A stretch of 52,822 nucleotides of DNA from Pseudodesulfovibrio sp. (GTDB taxonomy: Bacteria > Desulfobacterota > Desulfovibrionia > Desulfovibrionales > Desulfovibrionaceae). Every line of letters begins with the position of its first letter. The stretch's first letter is position 1. The notes beneath the pieces are model-generated. The model saw only the letters and a program-made list of their open reading frames with translations. It made no database searches and had not been told where the DNA came from. Positions 1 to 9,475 of the stretch are shown here, one piece after another. Location: positions 5,491 to 58,312 of the forward strand of contig NZ_JAQUWN010000020.1 of NCBI RefSeq assembly GCF_028692895.1, in the 5' to 3' direction. Both the position numbers and the translations under genes were made by a program.

Positions 1-826
1 GCTGCGAAAAGGGCGCACCCTCGCGTATTGAGATACGCGTCGGCCGCGCCCTTTTCTTGCGCCTTGCGCTTGCCCACGCCTACTGCTTCAGGGTCTCGCG
101 CGGGCGCGCGGCGGGGAGGAAGAGAAGAAAAAGAGGGGCGCACCCTCGCGTATTGAGATACGCGTCGGCCGCGCCCTTTTCTTGCGCCTTGCGCTTGCCC
201 ACGCCTACAGCTTCAGGGTCTCGCGCGGGCGCGCGGCGGGGAGGAAGAGAAGAAAAAGAGGGGCGCACCCTCGCGTATTGAGATACGCGTCGGCCGCGCC
301 CTTTTCTCGGGCCTTGCGCTTGCCCACGCCTACTGCTTCAGGGTCTCGCGCGGGCGCGCGGCGGGGAGGAAGAGAAGAAAAAGAGGGGCGCACCCTCGCC
401 TATCGGGATACGCGTCGGCCGCGCCCTTTTCTTGCGCCTTGCGCTTGCCCGCGCCTACTGCTTCAGGGGCTCGCGCGGGCGCGCGGCGGGGAGGAAGAGA
501 AGAAAAAGAGGGGCGCACCCTCGCGTATTGAGATACGCGTCGGCCGCGCCCTTTTCTTGCGCCTTGCGCTTGCCCACGCCTACTGCTTCAGGGTCTCGCG
601 CGGGCGCGCGGCGGGGAGGAAGAGAAGAAAAAGAGGGGCGCACCCTCGCGTATTGAGATACGCGTCGGCCGCGCCCTTTTCTTGCGCCTTGCGCTTGCCC
701 GCGCCTACTGCTTCAGGGTCTCGCGCGGGCGCGCGGCGGGGAGGAAGAGAAGGAAAAGAGGGGCGCACCCTCGCCTATCGGGATACGCGTCGGCCGCGCC
801 CTTTTCTCGCGCCTTGCGCTTGCCTT
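1..826. repeat. Tandem array of a 125-bp hairpin-bearing unit (about 6.6 copies)
   Basis: Near-identical units follow one another with an exact 125-bp period. The inner palindrome CGCGTATTGAGATACGCG (7-bp arms, TGAG loop) starts at 22, 147, 272, 397, 522, 647 and 772. Copies at 397 and 772 carry the variant CGCCTATCGGGATACGCG. In the first unit the palindrome sits inside a second stem, AAAAGGGCGC at 7-16 with GCGCCCTTTT at 46-55. Later units keep GGGCGC/GCGCCC with a purine-rich left arm. The rest of each unit is a GC-rich CGCG tract and a purine tract (GAGGAAGAGAAG). The array is cut by the contig start and loses identity near 826. Units are contiguous without unique spacers, and 125 is not a multiple of three, so the open frames crossing it are not genes. 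The core resembles the elements at 14984-15097 and 24368-24543. Confidence 0.95.
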
Positions 827-949
827 TGCCGGGCCACGGCCCTTTCGCAGCCACCAGGAAATCGGCTCCGCCCGCCCGAATGGGCGCAACGGGAATGTGC
901 AGGGACTCGCCCCGGCGCTGGGAAGGCCCTGACCGCCCTTATCCGTCGC

Positions 950-1750
950 CTAGCTGACGATGTAGCAGGTGGGGAACGCCCGCTTGAGGCGCTGCTGGAC
1001 GCGCTCGGCCTTGTCGCGGCTCGGGAAGCTGCCCGCCACCACGATGTGCAGGGTCAGGCCGTCCCGGTTCTCGATGAGGATGGTCGCGCCGGTGTAGCCG
1101 TCCGAGACCAGGCGGCGCTGGGTGCGCTCCGCGTTGGCGCGCACGGAGAAGGCCCCCACGCGCACGGAATAGAGCTTGCCCGAGGGCTCCGCCCTGGGCA
1201 CGGACCGGGAGGCCGAGGCCGTCATGGTGTCGGGCGCGACCGTGGCGCCGATGGCCGAGATGCGCACCTTGGCCACGCCCTCGTCGAGCATGCCGAGCTG
1301 CCGGGCCGCGCCATAGGAAAGGTCGAGAATCCGGCCGGACACGAACGGGCCGCGATCATTGACCACCAGGACCACGCTGCGGTTGCTGCCCAGATGGGTC
1401 ACCCGGACGCGGGTGCCCAGGGGCAGGGTCTTGTGCGCGGCCGAGACGCCGTACATGTCGTAGGTCTGGCCGTTGGCCGTTGGCTTGCCGTGAAAGTCGC
1501 TGCCGTACCAGGAGGCCATGCCCACCTCGTCGTAGCCCGCGGCGGTCTGGAGGGGATAGTAGGTCCGGCCGAGCACGGTGTAGGGCCTGGTCTTGGCGTC
1601 CGCGCTGCCGGTGTAGCGCGACGGGGCGTCGCGGGTGGAGGAGCCGCTCGGCGGCGTGGAATAGACATGGCTGCGGAGCGGGTTCATGGACCCGCATCCG
1701 GCAAGCATCAGGATGGCCAGCCCGGCCAGCAGCGCGATCAGTCGGCGCAT
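950..1750 (-). CDS. rlpA: RlpA-family septal ring lytic transglycosylase, lipoprotein with SPOR domain
   Basis: The 266-aa protein starts with a lipoprotein signal ending in the lipobox LAGC (Cys19), so it should be lipid-anchored. Residues about 75-160 form the RlpA double-psi beta-barrel, with ASWYG, a histidine in AAHKTLPLGT and the catalytic-type NDRGPF. Residues about 190-266 are a SPOR domain, which in the family binds glycan strands lacking stem peptides at division septa. In characterised members RlpA cleaves such naked glycans during daughter-cell separation. ATG at 1750 follows the ribosome site GAGGAG. It is transcribed toward the repeat array and diverges from the binding-protein gene at 1952. 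Family assignment is firm; catalytic activity is inferred from conserved residues. Confidence 0.93.
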   Translation of the reverse strand: MRRLIALLAGLAILMLAGCGSMNPLRSHVYSTPPSGSSTRDAPSRYTGSADAKTRPYTVLGRTYYPLQTAAGYDEVGMASWYGSDFHGKPTANGQTYDMYGVSAAHKTLPLGTRVRVTHLGSNRSVVLVVNDRGPFVSGRILDLSYGAARQLGMLDEGVAKVRISAIGATVAPDTMTASASRSVPRAEPSGKLYSVRVGAFSVRANAERTQRRLVSDGYTGATILIENRDGLTLHIVVAGSFPSRDKAERVQQRLKRAFPTCYIVS

Positions 1751-1951
1751 GACGCTCCTCGGGGTTGCGGCGAAGCCTTGTCGACTATCTCAAGAAAACC
1801 TAGTGAAAGTCACGACAAATGGCAAGGGGCAACCCGCGATTCCGACAAATATCGCGCGGCCGGACTGTGCGGGCGAGCTCGGCGGGCCCCTTTCCCGGCC
1901 CATTCCCTTCCGGGGACGGCCGTGTTATGTTCTCCCGTGAGGAGAACCGCC

Positions 1952-2734
1952 GTGCACACCATCCGCAATATCTCGATTTCGTTTCTGATCCCGCTGCTGG
2001 CCGCCGTGGCCTGCCTGCTCCCCGCAACGCCCGTCCGGGCCGGGAACGGGACCGTGGTCCTGACCGTCCCGCCCGAGGGGTGGGCCCCCTTCGTCATCCC
2101 CGCGCCGAAGCAGGCCGGGCGAGACGGCATCCTGCTGGAGGTCTTCCGCACCGCGGCCAAGGCGGCCGGGTACGACTGCCGGGTGGAGCCCCGCGCCGAG
2201 CGCGAGGGGCTGATGCTCGTGCGCCAGGGCCGGGCCGACGCCGCGCCCAAGGCGAAGGAATGGGTCTCCGGCCCGGAGCGCTACCTCTGGACCGACCCGG
2301 TCTTCCTGTCCACGGACGTCGTGGCCTCGCCCAAGGGCGCGCCCGTGGCCTATCGCGCCCCTGCGGACCTGAAGGGCCGGACCGTCGGGCTGGTGCGGGG
2401 CTTCAAGTATCCGAAGCTCGCCGAACTCGTGGACGCCGGAGCGTTCACCGCGGTCCGGGCGGCGAGTGTGGAGGAGCTGCTCCTCCTGCTCATGCGCGGC
2501 ACGATAGAATGCGCCGTGGTCAACCCCACGGTGGCCAAGTGGGTCCTGCGCAACCGGGACGACATCGCGCCCGGGGACGTGGTCCTGGACCGCAACCCCG
2601 TGGACGGCGCGCCCTGCCGCTTCGCCTTCACCGGCGGCGACAAGTGGGCGTCCTTCGTGGCCCGGTTCAACGAGGAGCTGGCCGCAATGAAAAAGGATGG
2701 CAGACTGGCCGCCATCCTCAATCATTACCAATAA
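1952..2734 (+). CDS. Periplasmic solute-binding protein, family 3 type
   Basis: This 260-aa protein has a signal peptide with a likely cut after the Ala in PVRA (residue 30). The body is a small bilobed family-3 binding-protein fold: FRTAAKAAGYDC near the first lobe, LKGRTVGLVRGFKYP at the lobe crossover and a C-terminal FARFNEELAAMKKDGRLAAIL helix typical of amino-acid binding proteins. GTG at 1952 is chosen because GAGGAGAA lies just upstream and a clean signal peptide follows. The same frame stays open back to 182 through the repeat array, but that stretch is not protein-like. No permease or ATPase gene is adjacent, so it may serve a distant transporter or act as a stand-alone sensor. The ligand is unknown. 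Its stop is 15 bp from the convergent aspA stop. Confidence 0.85.
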   Translation: MHTIRNISISFLIPLLAAVACLLPATPVRAGNGTVVLTVPPEGWAPFVIPAPKQAGRDGILLEVFRTAAKAAGYDCRVEPRAEREGLMLVRQGRADAAPKAKEWVSGPERYLWTDPVFLSTDVVASPKGAPVAYRAPADLKGRTVGLVRGFKYPKLAELVDAGAFTAVRAASVEELLLLLMRGTIECAVVNPTVAKWVLRNRDDIAPGDVVLDRNPVDGAPCRFAFTGGDKWASFVARFNEELAAMKKDGRLAAILNHYQ

Positions 2735-2749
2735 GCCGGATTTTCCGGA

Positions 2750-4156
2750 TCACTTGCGGCAGATGTACCTCGGCCGGACCATGTTCTCCGGCTTGAGGAT
2801 GTCGTCGAGCTCCTCGCGGGTCAGGTAGCCCTTCTCCAGCACGATGGCGTAGACGGACCCTCCGGTCCTCAGCGCCTCCTTGGCGATCTCGGCGGCCCGG
2901 TCGTAGCCGATGTGCGGATTGAGCGCCGTGACCAGGCCGATGGAGTGCTCCACCAGCTCGCGGCAGCGCTCGCGGTTGGCCGTGATGCCGGACACGCACT
3001 TGTCAGCCAGGGTCAGGCACCCCCGGCGCAGCATGTTGATGGACTGGAACAGGGAATATCCCACCACCGGCTCCATGACGTTGAGCTCCAACTGCCCGGC
3101 CTCGCAGGCCATGGACACCGTGACGTCGTGGCCGATGACGGCGAAGGCCACCTGGTTGACCACCTCGGGAATGACCGGGTTGACCTTGCCCGGCATGATG
3201 GACGAGCCCGGTTGCATGGGCGGCAGGTTGATCTCGTTCAATCCGCAGCGAGGACCGCTGGAGAGCAGCCGCAGATCGTTGCAGATCTTGGAGAGCTTCA
3301 CGGCCACGCGCTTGAGCACGCCCGAGAGCTGGACGTAGGCCCCGGTGTCCTGTGTGGCCTCCACCAGGTCCGGCGAGGTCTTGAGGTTCAGGGTGGTCAG
3401 GGCCACCAGCTTTTCGGTGACCGTGCGGGTGTAGTCAGGATGGCAGTTGAGCCCGGTGCCGATGGCCGTGGCGCCCATGTTGATCTCGTAGACCAGGTCC
3501 TCGGCCTCGTCCACGCGCTGGACGTCCTCGCCGATGGTCACGGACCAGGCCGTGAACTCCTGCCCCAGCGTCATGGGCACGGCGTCCTGGAGCTGGGTCC
3601 GGCCCATCTTGAGCACGTCCGCGAACTCCTCTCCCTTCCTGGCGAAGGACTTCTGCAGGTGGCGCATGGCGTCCATCAGCTCCCTCAGCTCCAGGATCAG
3701 GGCGATGCGCAGGGAGGACGGGTACACGTCGTTGGTGGACTGGGACATGTTGACGTCGTTCAGGGGATGCAGGTGCCGGTATTCCCCCCGTCCGTGGCCC
3801 ATGAGCTCCAAGGCGCGGTTGCAGATGACCTCGTTGGCGTTCATGTTGGCCGAAGTTCCCGCCCCGCCCTGGATGACGTCCACCACGAACTGGTCGTGCA
3901 GCCGCCCGGCCAGCAGGTCCTCGCAGGCCCGGCAGATGGCCCGGCACTTGCCCTCCTCCAGCAGCCCCAGGGAAGCGTTGGCCTCGGCCGCGGCCTGCTT
4001 GACGTAGGCCAAGGCCTCGATGAGCCTCGGGTAGTGGGCCATGGGGATGCCGGTGATGTGGAAGTTGTCCCGGGCGCGCTGGGTCTGGACGCCGTAATAG
4101 GCGTCCGCCGGGACCTGCACGTCGCCCAGGCTGTCGTGTTCGATGCGATATTCCAT
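2750..4156 (-). CDS. aspA: Aspartate ammonia-lyase
   Basis: The 468-aa protein belongs to the aspartase/fumarase superfamily, which deaminates L-aspartate reversibly to fumarate and ammonia. It carries the superfamily signature GSSIMPGKVNP near residue 316, the QGGAGTSANMNANEV block near 100 and the SQSTNDVYP block near 140. QGGAGTSANMNANEV matches aspartases better than class II fumarases, which usually have Q(S/T)GSGTQTNMN. The length fits (the E. coli enzyme is 478 aa). ATG at 4156 has GGAG seven bases upstream. The permease gene at 4160-5398 ends 3 bp before it on the same strand, so the two are probably one transcript. Fumarate made here can feed fumarate reduction or the partial TCA cycle of these bacteria. 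Confidence 0.93.
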   Translation of the reverse strand: MEYRIEHDSLGDVQVPADAYYGVQTQRARDNFHITGIPMAHYPRLIEALAYVKQAAAEANASLGLLEEGKCRAICRACEDLLAGRLHDQFVVDVIQGGAGTSANMNANEVICNRALELMGHGRGEYRHLHPLNDVNMSQSTNDVYPSSLRIALILELRELMDAMRHLQKSFARKGEEFADVLKMGRTQLQDAVPMTLGQEFTAWSVTIGEDVQRVDEAEDLVYEINMGATAIGTGLNCHPDYTRTVTEKLVALTTLNLKTSPDLVEATQDTGAYVQLSGVLKRVAVKLSKICNDLRLLSSGPRCGLNEINLPPMQPGSSIMPGKVNPVIPEVVNQVAFAVIGHDVTVSMACEAGQLELNVMEPVVGYSLFQSINMLRRGCLTLADKCVSGITANRERCRELVEHSIGLVTALNPHIGYDRAAEIAKEALRTGGSVYAIVLEKGYLTREELDDILKPENMVRPRYICRK

Positions 4157-4159
4157 GAA

Positions 4160-5398
4160 TTACTCCACGAAGTTGTAGGAATGATGGGACCAGTACTCCA
4201 CGTCCGGGCTGATCTTCAGCATGCCCAGCTCCTGTCCGCACTCCACCAGCAGGACCACCGTGAAGAAGGCCACGATGAGCCAGCCCAGGAAACGCCTGCG
4301 CGACCCCGGCGCGCCCTGCTTGATGAGCAGGACTCCCGGCAGGATGCCGAACAGGGTGCCGATGCCAAGGCCGCCCACCACGTTCAGGGCGCCAAGGAAG
4401 CCGTTGGGATAGAGCACGCCCACGAGGAGCGGCGGCATGAAGGAGAGCAGCCAGACGGCGCAGCGGCTGCGCAGCCGCTCGCCGGACACGTCGCGGATGA
4501 AGCTCATCAGCCCCGCGCCCGTGCCCATGTAGGATGTGGACATGGCCACCACCGAAAAGGCGATGGACACGTTGACGAAGACCCTGGAGTGGATGAGCCG
4601 GTTGAGCGGCACGGTTGCGGGCAACCCGGCGTTGAAGGCGTGGATGATGTCCACGCCCGAGGAAGACTCCACGGGCAGGGTCAGAAGAACGGCGATGGTC
4701 CAGCTCACGGTCATGAGGAACCCGATGCCCGAGCCGAGCCAGATGGCCTTGTTGATGGCCGCCCGGTCGTTGTTCAGGCTGTGGCAGAGCGTGGGCACCA
4801 CGTTGTGGAAGTTGAAGGCGACCACCAGGATGGGCAGGCCGGAGGTGAAGAAAGACATATCCATCCCCCCCGGGTCCACGCCCTCGAAATGGGGCACGAC
4901 AAGCACCAGCAGGAGGGCGAAGAGCACCCACATGGCGACCATGAGGATGGCGTTGCCCCGCCTGAGAACCGCGTCACCCAGGCTGGTCAGCAGCGTGATG
5001 ACGCAGAAATAGATTATCAACACGCCCCACTCGGGCAGCGGGACGTGGAAGGACTGCACGGCCACGGTGGAGACTCCGGCCAGGTAGGCCGTGAGCAGGC
5101 CGTAGAGGATGAGCAGGTTGGCCGCCACGCTGAACCATTTCCCGGCCTTGCCCAGCACGGATTCGAAGAGCGAGGGCATGTCCGCGTTCTCGTTCTGGAC
5201 AAGAAAGGGCTGGCGGGAGATGATAAGCCCCGTGCAGGTCATGACGAACCAGACGGCCACGGCCCCGCACAGGGCCGGGATGAAGCCGGACGGTCCGAGA
5301 TTGACGGGCAGGGCCAGGATGCCCGCCCCAACCATGTAGCCGGTGAGAACCAGGGCGGTGGACACGATCTTTGAGGCGGGAGGCGTATCGGCGGACAT
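4160..5398 (-). CDS. Aromatic/hydroxy amino acid permease family (HAAAP) transporter
   Basis: The 412-aa membrane protein has about 11 hydrophobic segments. Its N-terminus, [19 protein letters not shown], is the substrate-binding first helix of the Mtr/TnaB/TyrP (HAAAP) group of proton-coupled amino-acid symporters. It is the first gene of a two-gene unit with aspA, with 3 bp between its stop and the aspA start. This suggests import of an amino acid that feeds the lyase, although known HAAAP members carry aromatic amino acids or serine/threonine rather than aspartate. Substrate is therefore open. ATG at 5398 has a GGAG upstream. It diverges from typA; the 176 bp between them should hold both promoters, but I cannot place a convincing -35/-10 pair there. 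Confidence 0.85.
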   Translation of the reverse strand: MSADTPPASKIVSTALVLTGYMVGAGILALPVNLGPSGFIPALCGAVAVWFVMTCTGLIISRQPFLVQNENADMPSLFESVLGKAGKWFSVAANLLILYGLLTAYLAGVSTVAVQSFHVPLPEWGVLIIYFCVITLLTSLGDAVLRRGNAILMVAMWVLFALLLVLVVPHFEGVDPGGMDMSFFTSGLPILVVAFNFHNVVPTLCHSLNNDRAAINKAIWLGSGIGFLMTVSWTIAVLLTLPVESSSGVDIIHAFNAGLPATVPLNRLIHSRVFVNVSIAFSVVAMSTSYMGTGAGLMSFIRDVSGERLRSRCAVWLLSFMPPLLVGVLYPNGFLGALNVVGGLGIGTLFGILPGVLLIKQGAPGSRRRFLGWLIVAFFTVVLLVECGQELGMLKISPDVEYWSHHSYNFVE

Positions 5399-5574
5399 GA
5401 GGTGACTCCATTGTTGCAGCGGTCGCGCGTCGGTGAGAACGTCCTAGCCCAAAAATCGACGAATTTGAATCGGGATTTGCGACGTCACGCATTCTCCGCT
5501 TGCGTCCCGGCACACTTTCGGTTACCCCCACTCCCTGCGCAACCGCGCCCATTACATTATCTACGGGGAAAACC

Positions 5575-7413
5575 ATGAGCAACAAAGTCATCAACGAGAA
5601 GCTCCGCAATATAGCCATTATAGCCCACGTTGACCACGGCAAGACCACCCTGGTGGACGGCATGTTCAGGCAGTCCGGCACCTTCCGCGAAGGCCAGGAA
5701 GTGAACGACCGGGTCATGGACTCCATGGACCTGGAGCGCGAGCGCGGCATCACCATCGCCGCCAAGAACTGCTCGGTCACCTGGAAGGGCGTCAAGATCA
5801 ACATCATCGACACCCCCGGCCACGCCGACTTCGGCGGCGAGGTCGAGCGGTCCCTGTCCATGGCCGACGGAGCCATCCTGCTGGTGGACGCGTCCGAAGG
5901 CCCCCTGCCCCAGACCCGTTTCGTCCTCAAGAAGGCCCTGGAGCGCGGCCTGGCCCTGATGGTGGTCATCAACAAGGTCGACCGCCAGGACGCCCGCCCG
6001 GCCGAGGTCCTCAACGAAATCTACGACCTGTTCATCGACCTGGACGCCAGCGAGGAGCAGCTCGACTTCCCCCTGCTCTACGCCATCGGCCGCGACGGCA
6101 TCGCCATGAAGACCGCCGAGGAGCGCGGCGAGAACCTGCACATCCTCCTCGACATGATCCTCGACAAGGTGCCCGGCCCGGCCCACGACACCGATGAGCC
6201 CTTCCAGATGCTCGTCTCCGACCTCTCCTACTCCGACTACCTGGGCCGCCTGGCCATCGGCAAGGTGCACCACGGCACGGCCCAGTCCAACGACCAGCTC
6301 GTCTGCCTGGCCGCCGAAGGCCGCGACGTGCCGCTCAAGGTCACCAAGCTCCAGACCTACGACGGCCTCAAGGTGGTGCCCACCGAGACCTGCGAGCCCG
6401 GCGACATCATCGTCATCGCGGGCATCGAGGACGTGCACATCGGCGACACCATCTGCACCAAGGACGCCCCGAGCCGCCTGCCGCGCATCACCGTGGACGA
6501 GCCCACCGTGTCCATGCGCTTCGGCATCAACACCTCCCCGCTGGCGGGCCAGGAGGGCAAGCTGGTCCAGTCCAACAAGATCCGCGAGCGCCTCCAGAAG
6601 GAAATCCTGCTCAACGTGTCCATCCAGGTGGAACAGACCGAGAGCCGCGACGCCTTCCTGGTCAAGGGACGCGGCGAGTTCCAGATGGCCATCCTGGTGG
6701 AGCAGATGCGCCGCGAGGGCTTCGAGCTTTCCGTTGGCCGCCCGGAGGTCATCATGAAGGTGCAGGACGGCCAGAAGATGGAGCCCATCGAGCACCTCTT
6801 CATCGACTGCGACGAGGCCTACATGGGCGTCGTCACCGAGAAGATCCAGATCCGCAAGGGCCGCATGACCAACATGGTCAACCACGGCACCGGCCGCGTC
6901 CGCCTGGAGTTCTCCGTGCCGTCCCGCTCGCTCATCGGCTACCGCGACGAGTTCCTGACCGACACCAAGGGCACCGGCATCATGAACTCCTACCTGGAGG
7001 GCTACGGCGAATACCGGGGCGACTTCGTCTCCCGCCACACCGGCTCCCTGGTGGCCGACCGCTCGGGCAAGGGCGTGGCCTACGGCATCTTCAACCTGGA
7101 GCCGCGCGGCCGCATGTTCATCGTGCCCGGCGACCCCATCTATGAAGGCATGATCGTCGGCGAGCACAACCGGGAGAACGACATCAACATCAACCCGGCC
7201 AAGGAAAAGAAGCTGACCAACATGCGCGCCTCGGGCAAGGACGAGGCCGTGACCCTGACCCCGGTCAAGCCCATGACCCTGGAATACGCCATCAACTTCA
7301 TCAAGGACGACGAGGAGGTGGAAGTCACCCCCCTGTCCATCCGCCTGCGCAAGTCCGAGCTCTCCTCGCTGGTCCGCCACCGGCTGGAAGGCAAGAAGAA
7401 AAAGGTCGACTAG
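5575..7413 (+). CDS. typA: Ribosome-associated translational GTPase TypA/BipA
   Basis: The 612-aa protein is a full-length member of the TypA/BipA branch of the EF-G-like GTPases. GTPase motifs are in order: G1 AHVDHGKTT (17-25), G2 [12 protein letters not shown]3 [11 protein letters not shown] and G4 NKVDR. Domain II, EF-G-like domains and the TypA-specific C-terminal region ([20 protein letters not shown], then [10 protein letters not shown]) follow. In characterised bacteria it binds the ribosome and helps large-subunit assembly at low temperature and under stress. ATG at 5575 is chosen over in-frame upstream codons because homology begins there; the upstream GGGG is a modest ribosome site. 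It is a single-gene unit closed by the terminator at 7438-7468. Confidence 0.96.
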   Translation: MSNKVINEKLRNIAIIAHVDHGKTTLVDGMFRQSGTFREGQEVNDRVMDSMDLERERGITIAAKNCSVTWKGVKINIIDTPGHADFGGEVERSLSMADGAILLVDASEGPLPQTRFVLKKALERGLALMVVINKVDRQDARPAEVLNEIYDLFIDLDASEEQLDFPLLYAIGRDGIAMKTAEERGENLHILLDMILDKVPGPAHDTDEPFQMLVSDLSYSDYLGRLAIGKVHHGTAQSNDQLVCLAAEGRDVPLKVTKLQTYDGLKVVPTETCEPGDIIVIAGIEDVHIGDTICTKDAPSRLPRITVDEPTVSMRFGINTSPLAGQEGKLVQSNKIRERLQKEILLNVSIQVEQTESRDAFLVKGRGEFQMAILVEQMRREGFELSVGRPEVIMKVQDGQKMEPIEHLFIDCDEAYMGVVTEKIQIRKGRMTNMVNHGTGRVRLEFSVPSRSLIGYRDEFLTDTKGTGIMNSYLEGYGEYRGDFVSRHTGSLVADRSGKGVAYGIFNLEPRGRMFIVPGDPIYEGMIVGEHNRENDININPAKEKKLTNMRASGKDEAVTLTPVKPMTLEYAINFIKDDEEVEVTPLSIRLRKSELSSLVRHRLEGKKKKVD

Positions 7414-7437
7414 CCGGCCCTGTCATCAATATCCCCG

Positions 7438-7468
7438 GGGGATGCGCTGCGGCGCATCCCTTTTTTTT
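7438..7468 (+). terminator. Rho-independent terminator of typA
   Basis: GGGATGCGC at 7438-7446 pairs perfectly with GCGCATCCC at 7452-7460 and is followed by eight T. It lies 25 bp after the typA stop and separates typA from the wtp promoter region. Confidence 0.92.
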
Positions 7469-7592
7469 CGTCCCCCCCCCGCCCCGGCCTCGGGCTCTGC
7501 CCCGCGCAGGAGGACCGGACCCGTTGAATTAGTTCACTATTCATATGTACACTCGTTCACATTGGCGTTTTCAATGTAAAATCAGTGAGCTA

Positions 7593-7621
7593 TTGACGAA
7601 ACGTGCTCCGTTGAACATAAT
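7593..7621 (+). promoter_or_regulatory. Sigma-70 type promoter of wtpABC
   Basis: TTGACG (7593-7598) and CATAAT (7616-7621) are separated by exactly 17 bp, close to TTGACA/TATAAT. The predicted start is near 7628, about 40 bp before the ATG at 7669, which has the strong ribosome site AAGGAGG at 7656-7662. The region 7529-7625 is clearly more AT-rich than its surroundings. Two direct GTTCAC copies (7532-7537, 7555-7560) lie just upstream and could be part of an operator. A tungstate- or molybdate-responsive repressor would be expected, but no known motif is recognised. Confidence 0.6.
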
Positions 7622-7668
7622 TCCACACTGCAACCTTTCGCATGTCCATGCCATGAAGGAGGAATCAA

Positions 7669-8643
7669 ATGGCACACATCCGCACCCTTCTCCGCGTCCT
7701 TGCGCTGACGCTGACCCTGACCCTGGCGGCGTCCGTCGCCCTGGCCGAACCGTCCGGGAAACTGATCGTCTTCCACGCCGGAAGCCTGTCCGTTCCCTTT
7801 GCCCAGATCGAAAAGGATTTTGAAAAAATGTACCCCAAGGTGGACGTCCTGCGCGAAGCGGGCGGCTCCACCAAGATGGCCCGGCTGATCTCGGAGGTGG
7901 GGAAGCCCGCCGACATCATGGCCTCGGCCGACTACGTGGTCATCGACAAGAATCTCATCCCGCAATTCGCATCCTTCAACGTCCGCTTCGCCTCCAACCA
8001 GATGGTCCTGTGCTACACGGAAAAGTCCAGGTACGCCGACAAGATCAACGCGGACAACTGGTATGAGATCCTTCAGAAGAAGGACGTGGTCTGGGGCCAT
8101 TCCGATCCCAACCTCGACCCCTGCGGCTACCGCTCGCTCATGGTCCTGCAACTGGCCGAGAAGTTCTACGGCAAGCCCGGCCTGAACGCCGCCCTGCTGG
8201 CCAACCGGCCCGAGAAGAACGTCCGGCCCAAGTCCGTGGAGCTCATCTCCCTGCTCCAGGCCGGGCACATGGACTACGCCTGGGAATACCTGTCCGTGGC
8301 CGTGCAGCACGGCCTCAAGTACGTGGTCCTCGACAAGCACATCAACCTGAGCGACCTCTCCCTGGAGCCCTACTACGCGTCCGCCAAGGTGCAGGTCACC
8401 GGCAAGGAGCCCGGCAGCTTCATCGAGCGCGTGGGCAAGTCCATCACCTACGGCGTGACCATGATCGACAAGGCCCCGAACCCCGAGGCGGCCAAGGCGT
8501 TCCTGCAGTATCTCTTCAACCCCGAGGGCGGCCTCAAGACCCTGAAGGACATGGGCCAGCCCCCCTTCGTGCCGGTGGAGACCACCGCGGCGGGCATGGA
8601 GAAGCTGCCCCCCTGCCTGAAGCCCCTGGCGACCGTGAAGTAG
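7669..8643 (+). CDS. wtpA: Tungstate/molybdate-binding periplasmic protein WtpA
   Basis: The 324-aa protein has a Sec signal peptide (cut likely after SVALA, about residue 26), then [21 protein letters not shown], the first strand and oxyanion loop typical of WtpA/ModA-type proteins. [18 protein letters not shown]-type and DPCGYRSLM blocks match the WtpA subgroup better than classical ModA. It should deliver tungstate or molybdate to the WtpB channel. ATG at 7669 is set by AAGGAGG seven bases upstream. It is the first gene of a tight three-gene operon (4-bp gap to wtpB). Tungstate is favoured over molybdate by the subgroup and by the AOR-family enzyme in this window, but sequence alone does not settle the preference. 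Confidence 0.88.
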   Translation: MAHIRTLLRVLALTLTLTLAASVALAEPSGKLIVFHAGSLSVPFAQIEKDFEKMYPKVDVLREAGGSTKMARLISEVGKPADIMASADYVVIDKNLIPQFASFNVRFASNQMVLCYTEKSRYADKINADNWYEILQKKDVVWGHSDPNLDPCGYRSLMVLQLAEKFYGKPGLNAALLANRPEKNVRPKSVELISLLQAGHMDYAWEYLSVAVQHGLKYVVLDKHINLSDLSLEPYYASAKVQVTGKEPGSFIERVGKSITYGVTMIDKAPNPEAAKAFLQYLFNPEGGLKTLKDMGQPPFVPVETTAAGMEKLPPCLKPLATVK

Positions 8644-8647
8644 GCGC

Positions 8648-9475
8648 GTGAACCGTTCGACGACAAAACCGGGAGGCCCCGCCCTGCCGCGGGGCCTCCC
8701 CGGCCGCATCTTTCACGCCTGGATGGCCCTGTCCGCGCTGCTGGTCCTGGTGTTCATCGCCCTGCCGCTGGCCACCATGCTCACGGCCCCCACCTGGGAG
8801 GTCCTGCGGAAAACCCTGGCGGACAAGGAAGTCCTCGACTCGGTATGGCTCTCCATGACCACGGCGGCCACGGCGGCGGGCATCGCCTTCCTCTTCGGAA
8901 CCCCGCTGGCCTACATCCTGGCGCGCAACGCCTTTCCCGGCAAGAAGCTGGTGGAGAGCCTGGTGGACCTGCCGATCATGATTCCCCACCCGGTGGTGGG
9001 CATCGCCCTGCTCAGCCTGACCAGCCCGCGAATCTGGTTCGGCCAGGCGCTCCAGTCCATGGGCATCGAGTTCATGGGCACCCGGACCGGCATCGTCACC
9101 GTGCTCGTCTTCGTGGGCATGCCCTTCTACATCAACGCGGCCAAGTCCGGCATCGAGTCCATCCCGACGAGACTGGAGAAGGTCTCCCGCTCCCTGGGGG
9201 CCGGGGCCGGGGCCACCTTTTTCCGCATCACCCTGCCGCTGTGCTGGCGCTACATGCTGGTGGGGATGATAATGTGCATGGCGAGGGCCATCAGCGAATT
9301 CGGGGCCATCATCATCGTGGCCTACCACCCCATGATCGCGCCGGTGCTGATGTACGAGCGGTTCACCGCCTACGGCCTCAAGTTCTCCCAGCCCGTGGCC
9401 GTGATCCTGATCCTGGTCTCCATGCTCTTCTTCCTGCTCCTGCGCACCCTCTCGCTGCCCAAGGAGAAGGAATGA
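8648..9475 (+). CDS. wtpB: Tungstate/molybdate ABC transporter permease WtpB
   Basis: The 275-aa inner-membrane protein has about six transmembrane segments, and the binding-protein-dependent permease EAA-type loop lies around IPTRLEKVSRSLGAGAGATFFRITLP (about residues 170-195), which docks on the ATPase. DLPIMIPHPVVGIALL is typical of ModB/WtpB/CysT permeases. The GTG start at 8648 is 4 bp after the wtpA stop, and its stop codon overlaps the wtpC start in an ATGA, so the genes should be translationally coupled. A longer-than-usual cytoplasmic N-terminus rich in Pro/Gly precedes the first helix; a later start cannot be excluded. Confidence 0.87.
   Translation: MNRSTTKPGGPALPRGLPGRIFHAWMALSALLVLVFIALPLATMLTAPTWEVLRKTLADKEVLDSVWLSMTTAATAAGIAFLFGTPLAYILARNAFPGKKLVESLVDLPIMIPHPVVGIALLSLTSPRIWFGQALQSMGIEFMGTRTGIVTVLVFVGMPFYINAAKSGIESIPTRLEKVSRSLGAGAGATFFRITLPLCWRYMLVGMIMCMARAISEFGAIIIVAYHPMIAPVLMYERFTAYGLKFSQPVAVILILVSMLFFLLLRTLSLPKEKE

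Noticed and set aside
1-826. CRISPR array
   Set aside because: The 125-bp units are contiguous and nearly identical with no unique spacers between short repeats, and no cas gene is in the window.
182-1951. Long N-terminal extension of the periplasmic binding protein across the repeat array and rlpA
   Set aside because: The frame stays open by GC bias only. The extension is Arg/Gly-rich, overlaps rlpA on the other strand, and the real start at 1952 has a ribosome site and a signal peptide.
2912-5374. 820-residue plus-strand frame
   Set aside because: It is antisense to aspA and the permease, and its sequence is His/Gly/Asp-rich as expected for a GC-rich shadow frame.
5557-7380. 607-residue minus-strand frame opposite typA
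   Set aside because: Shadow of typA with low-complexity composition; typA has full family motifs.
7469-7668. Molybdenum/tungsten cofactor riboswitch before wtpA
   Set aside because: No Moco-type conserved stems are visible, and the predicted transcript leader is only about 40 bases long.
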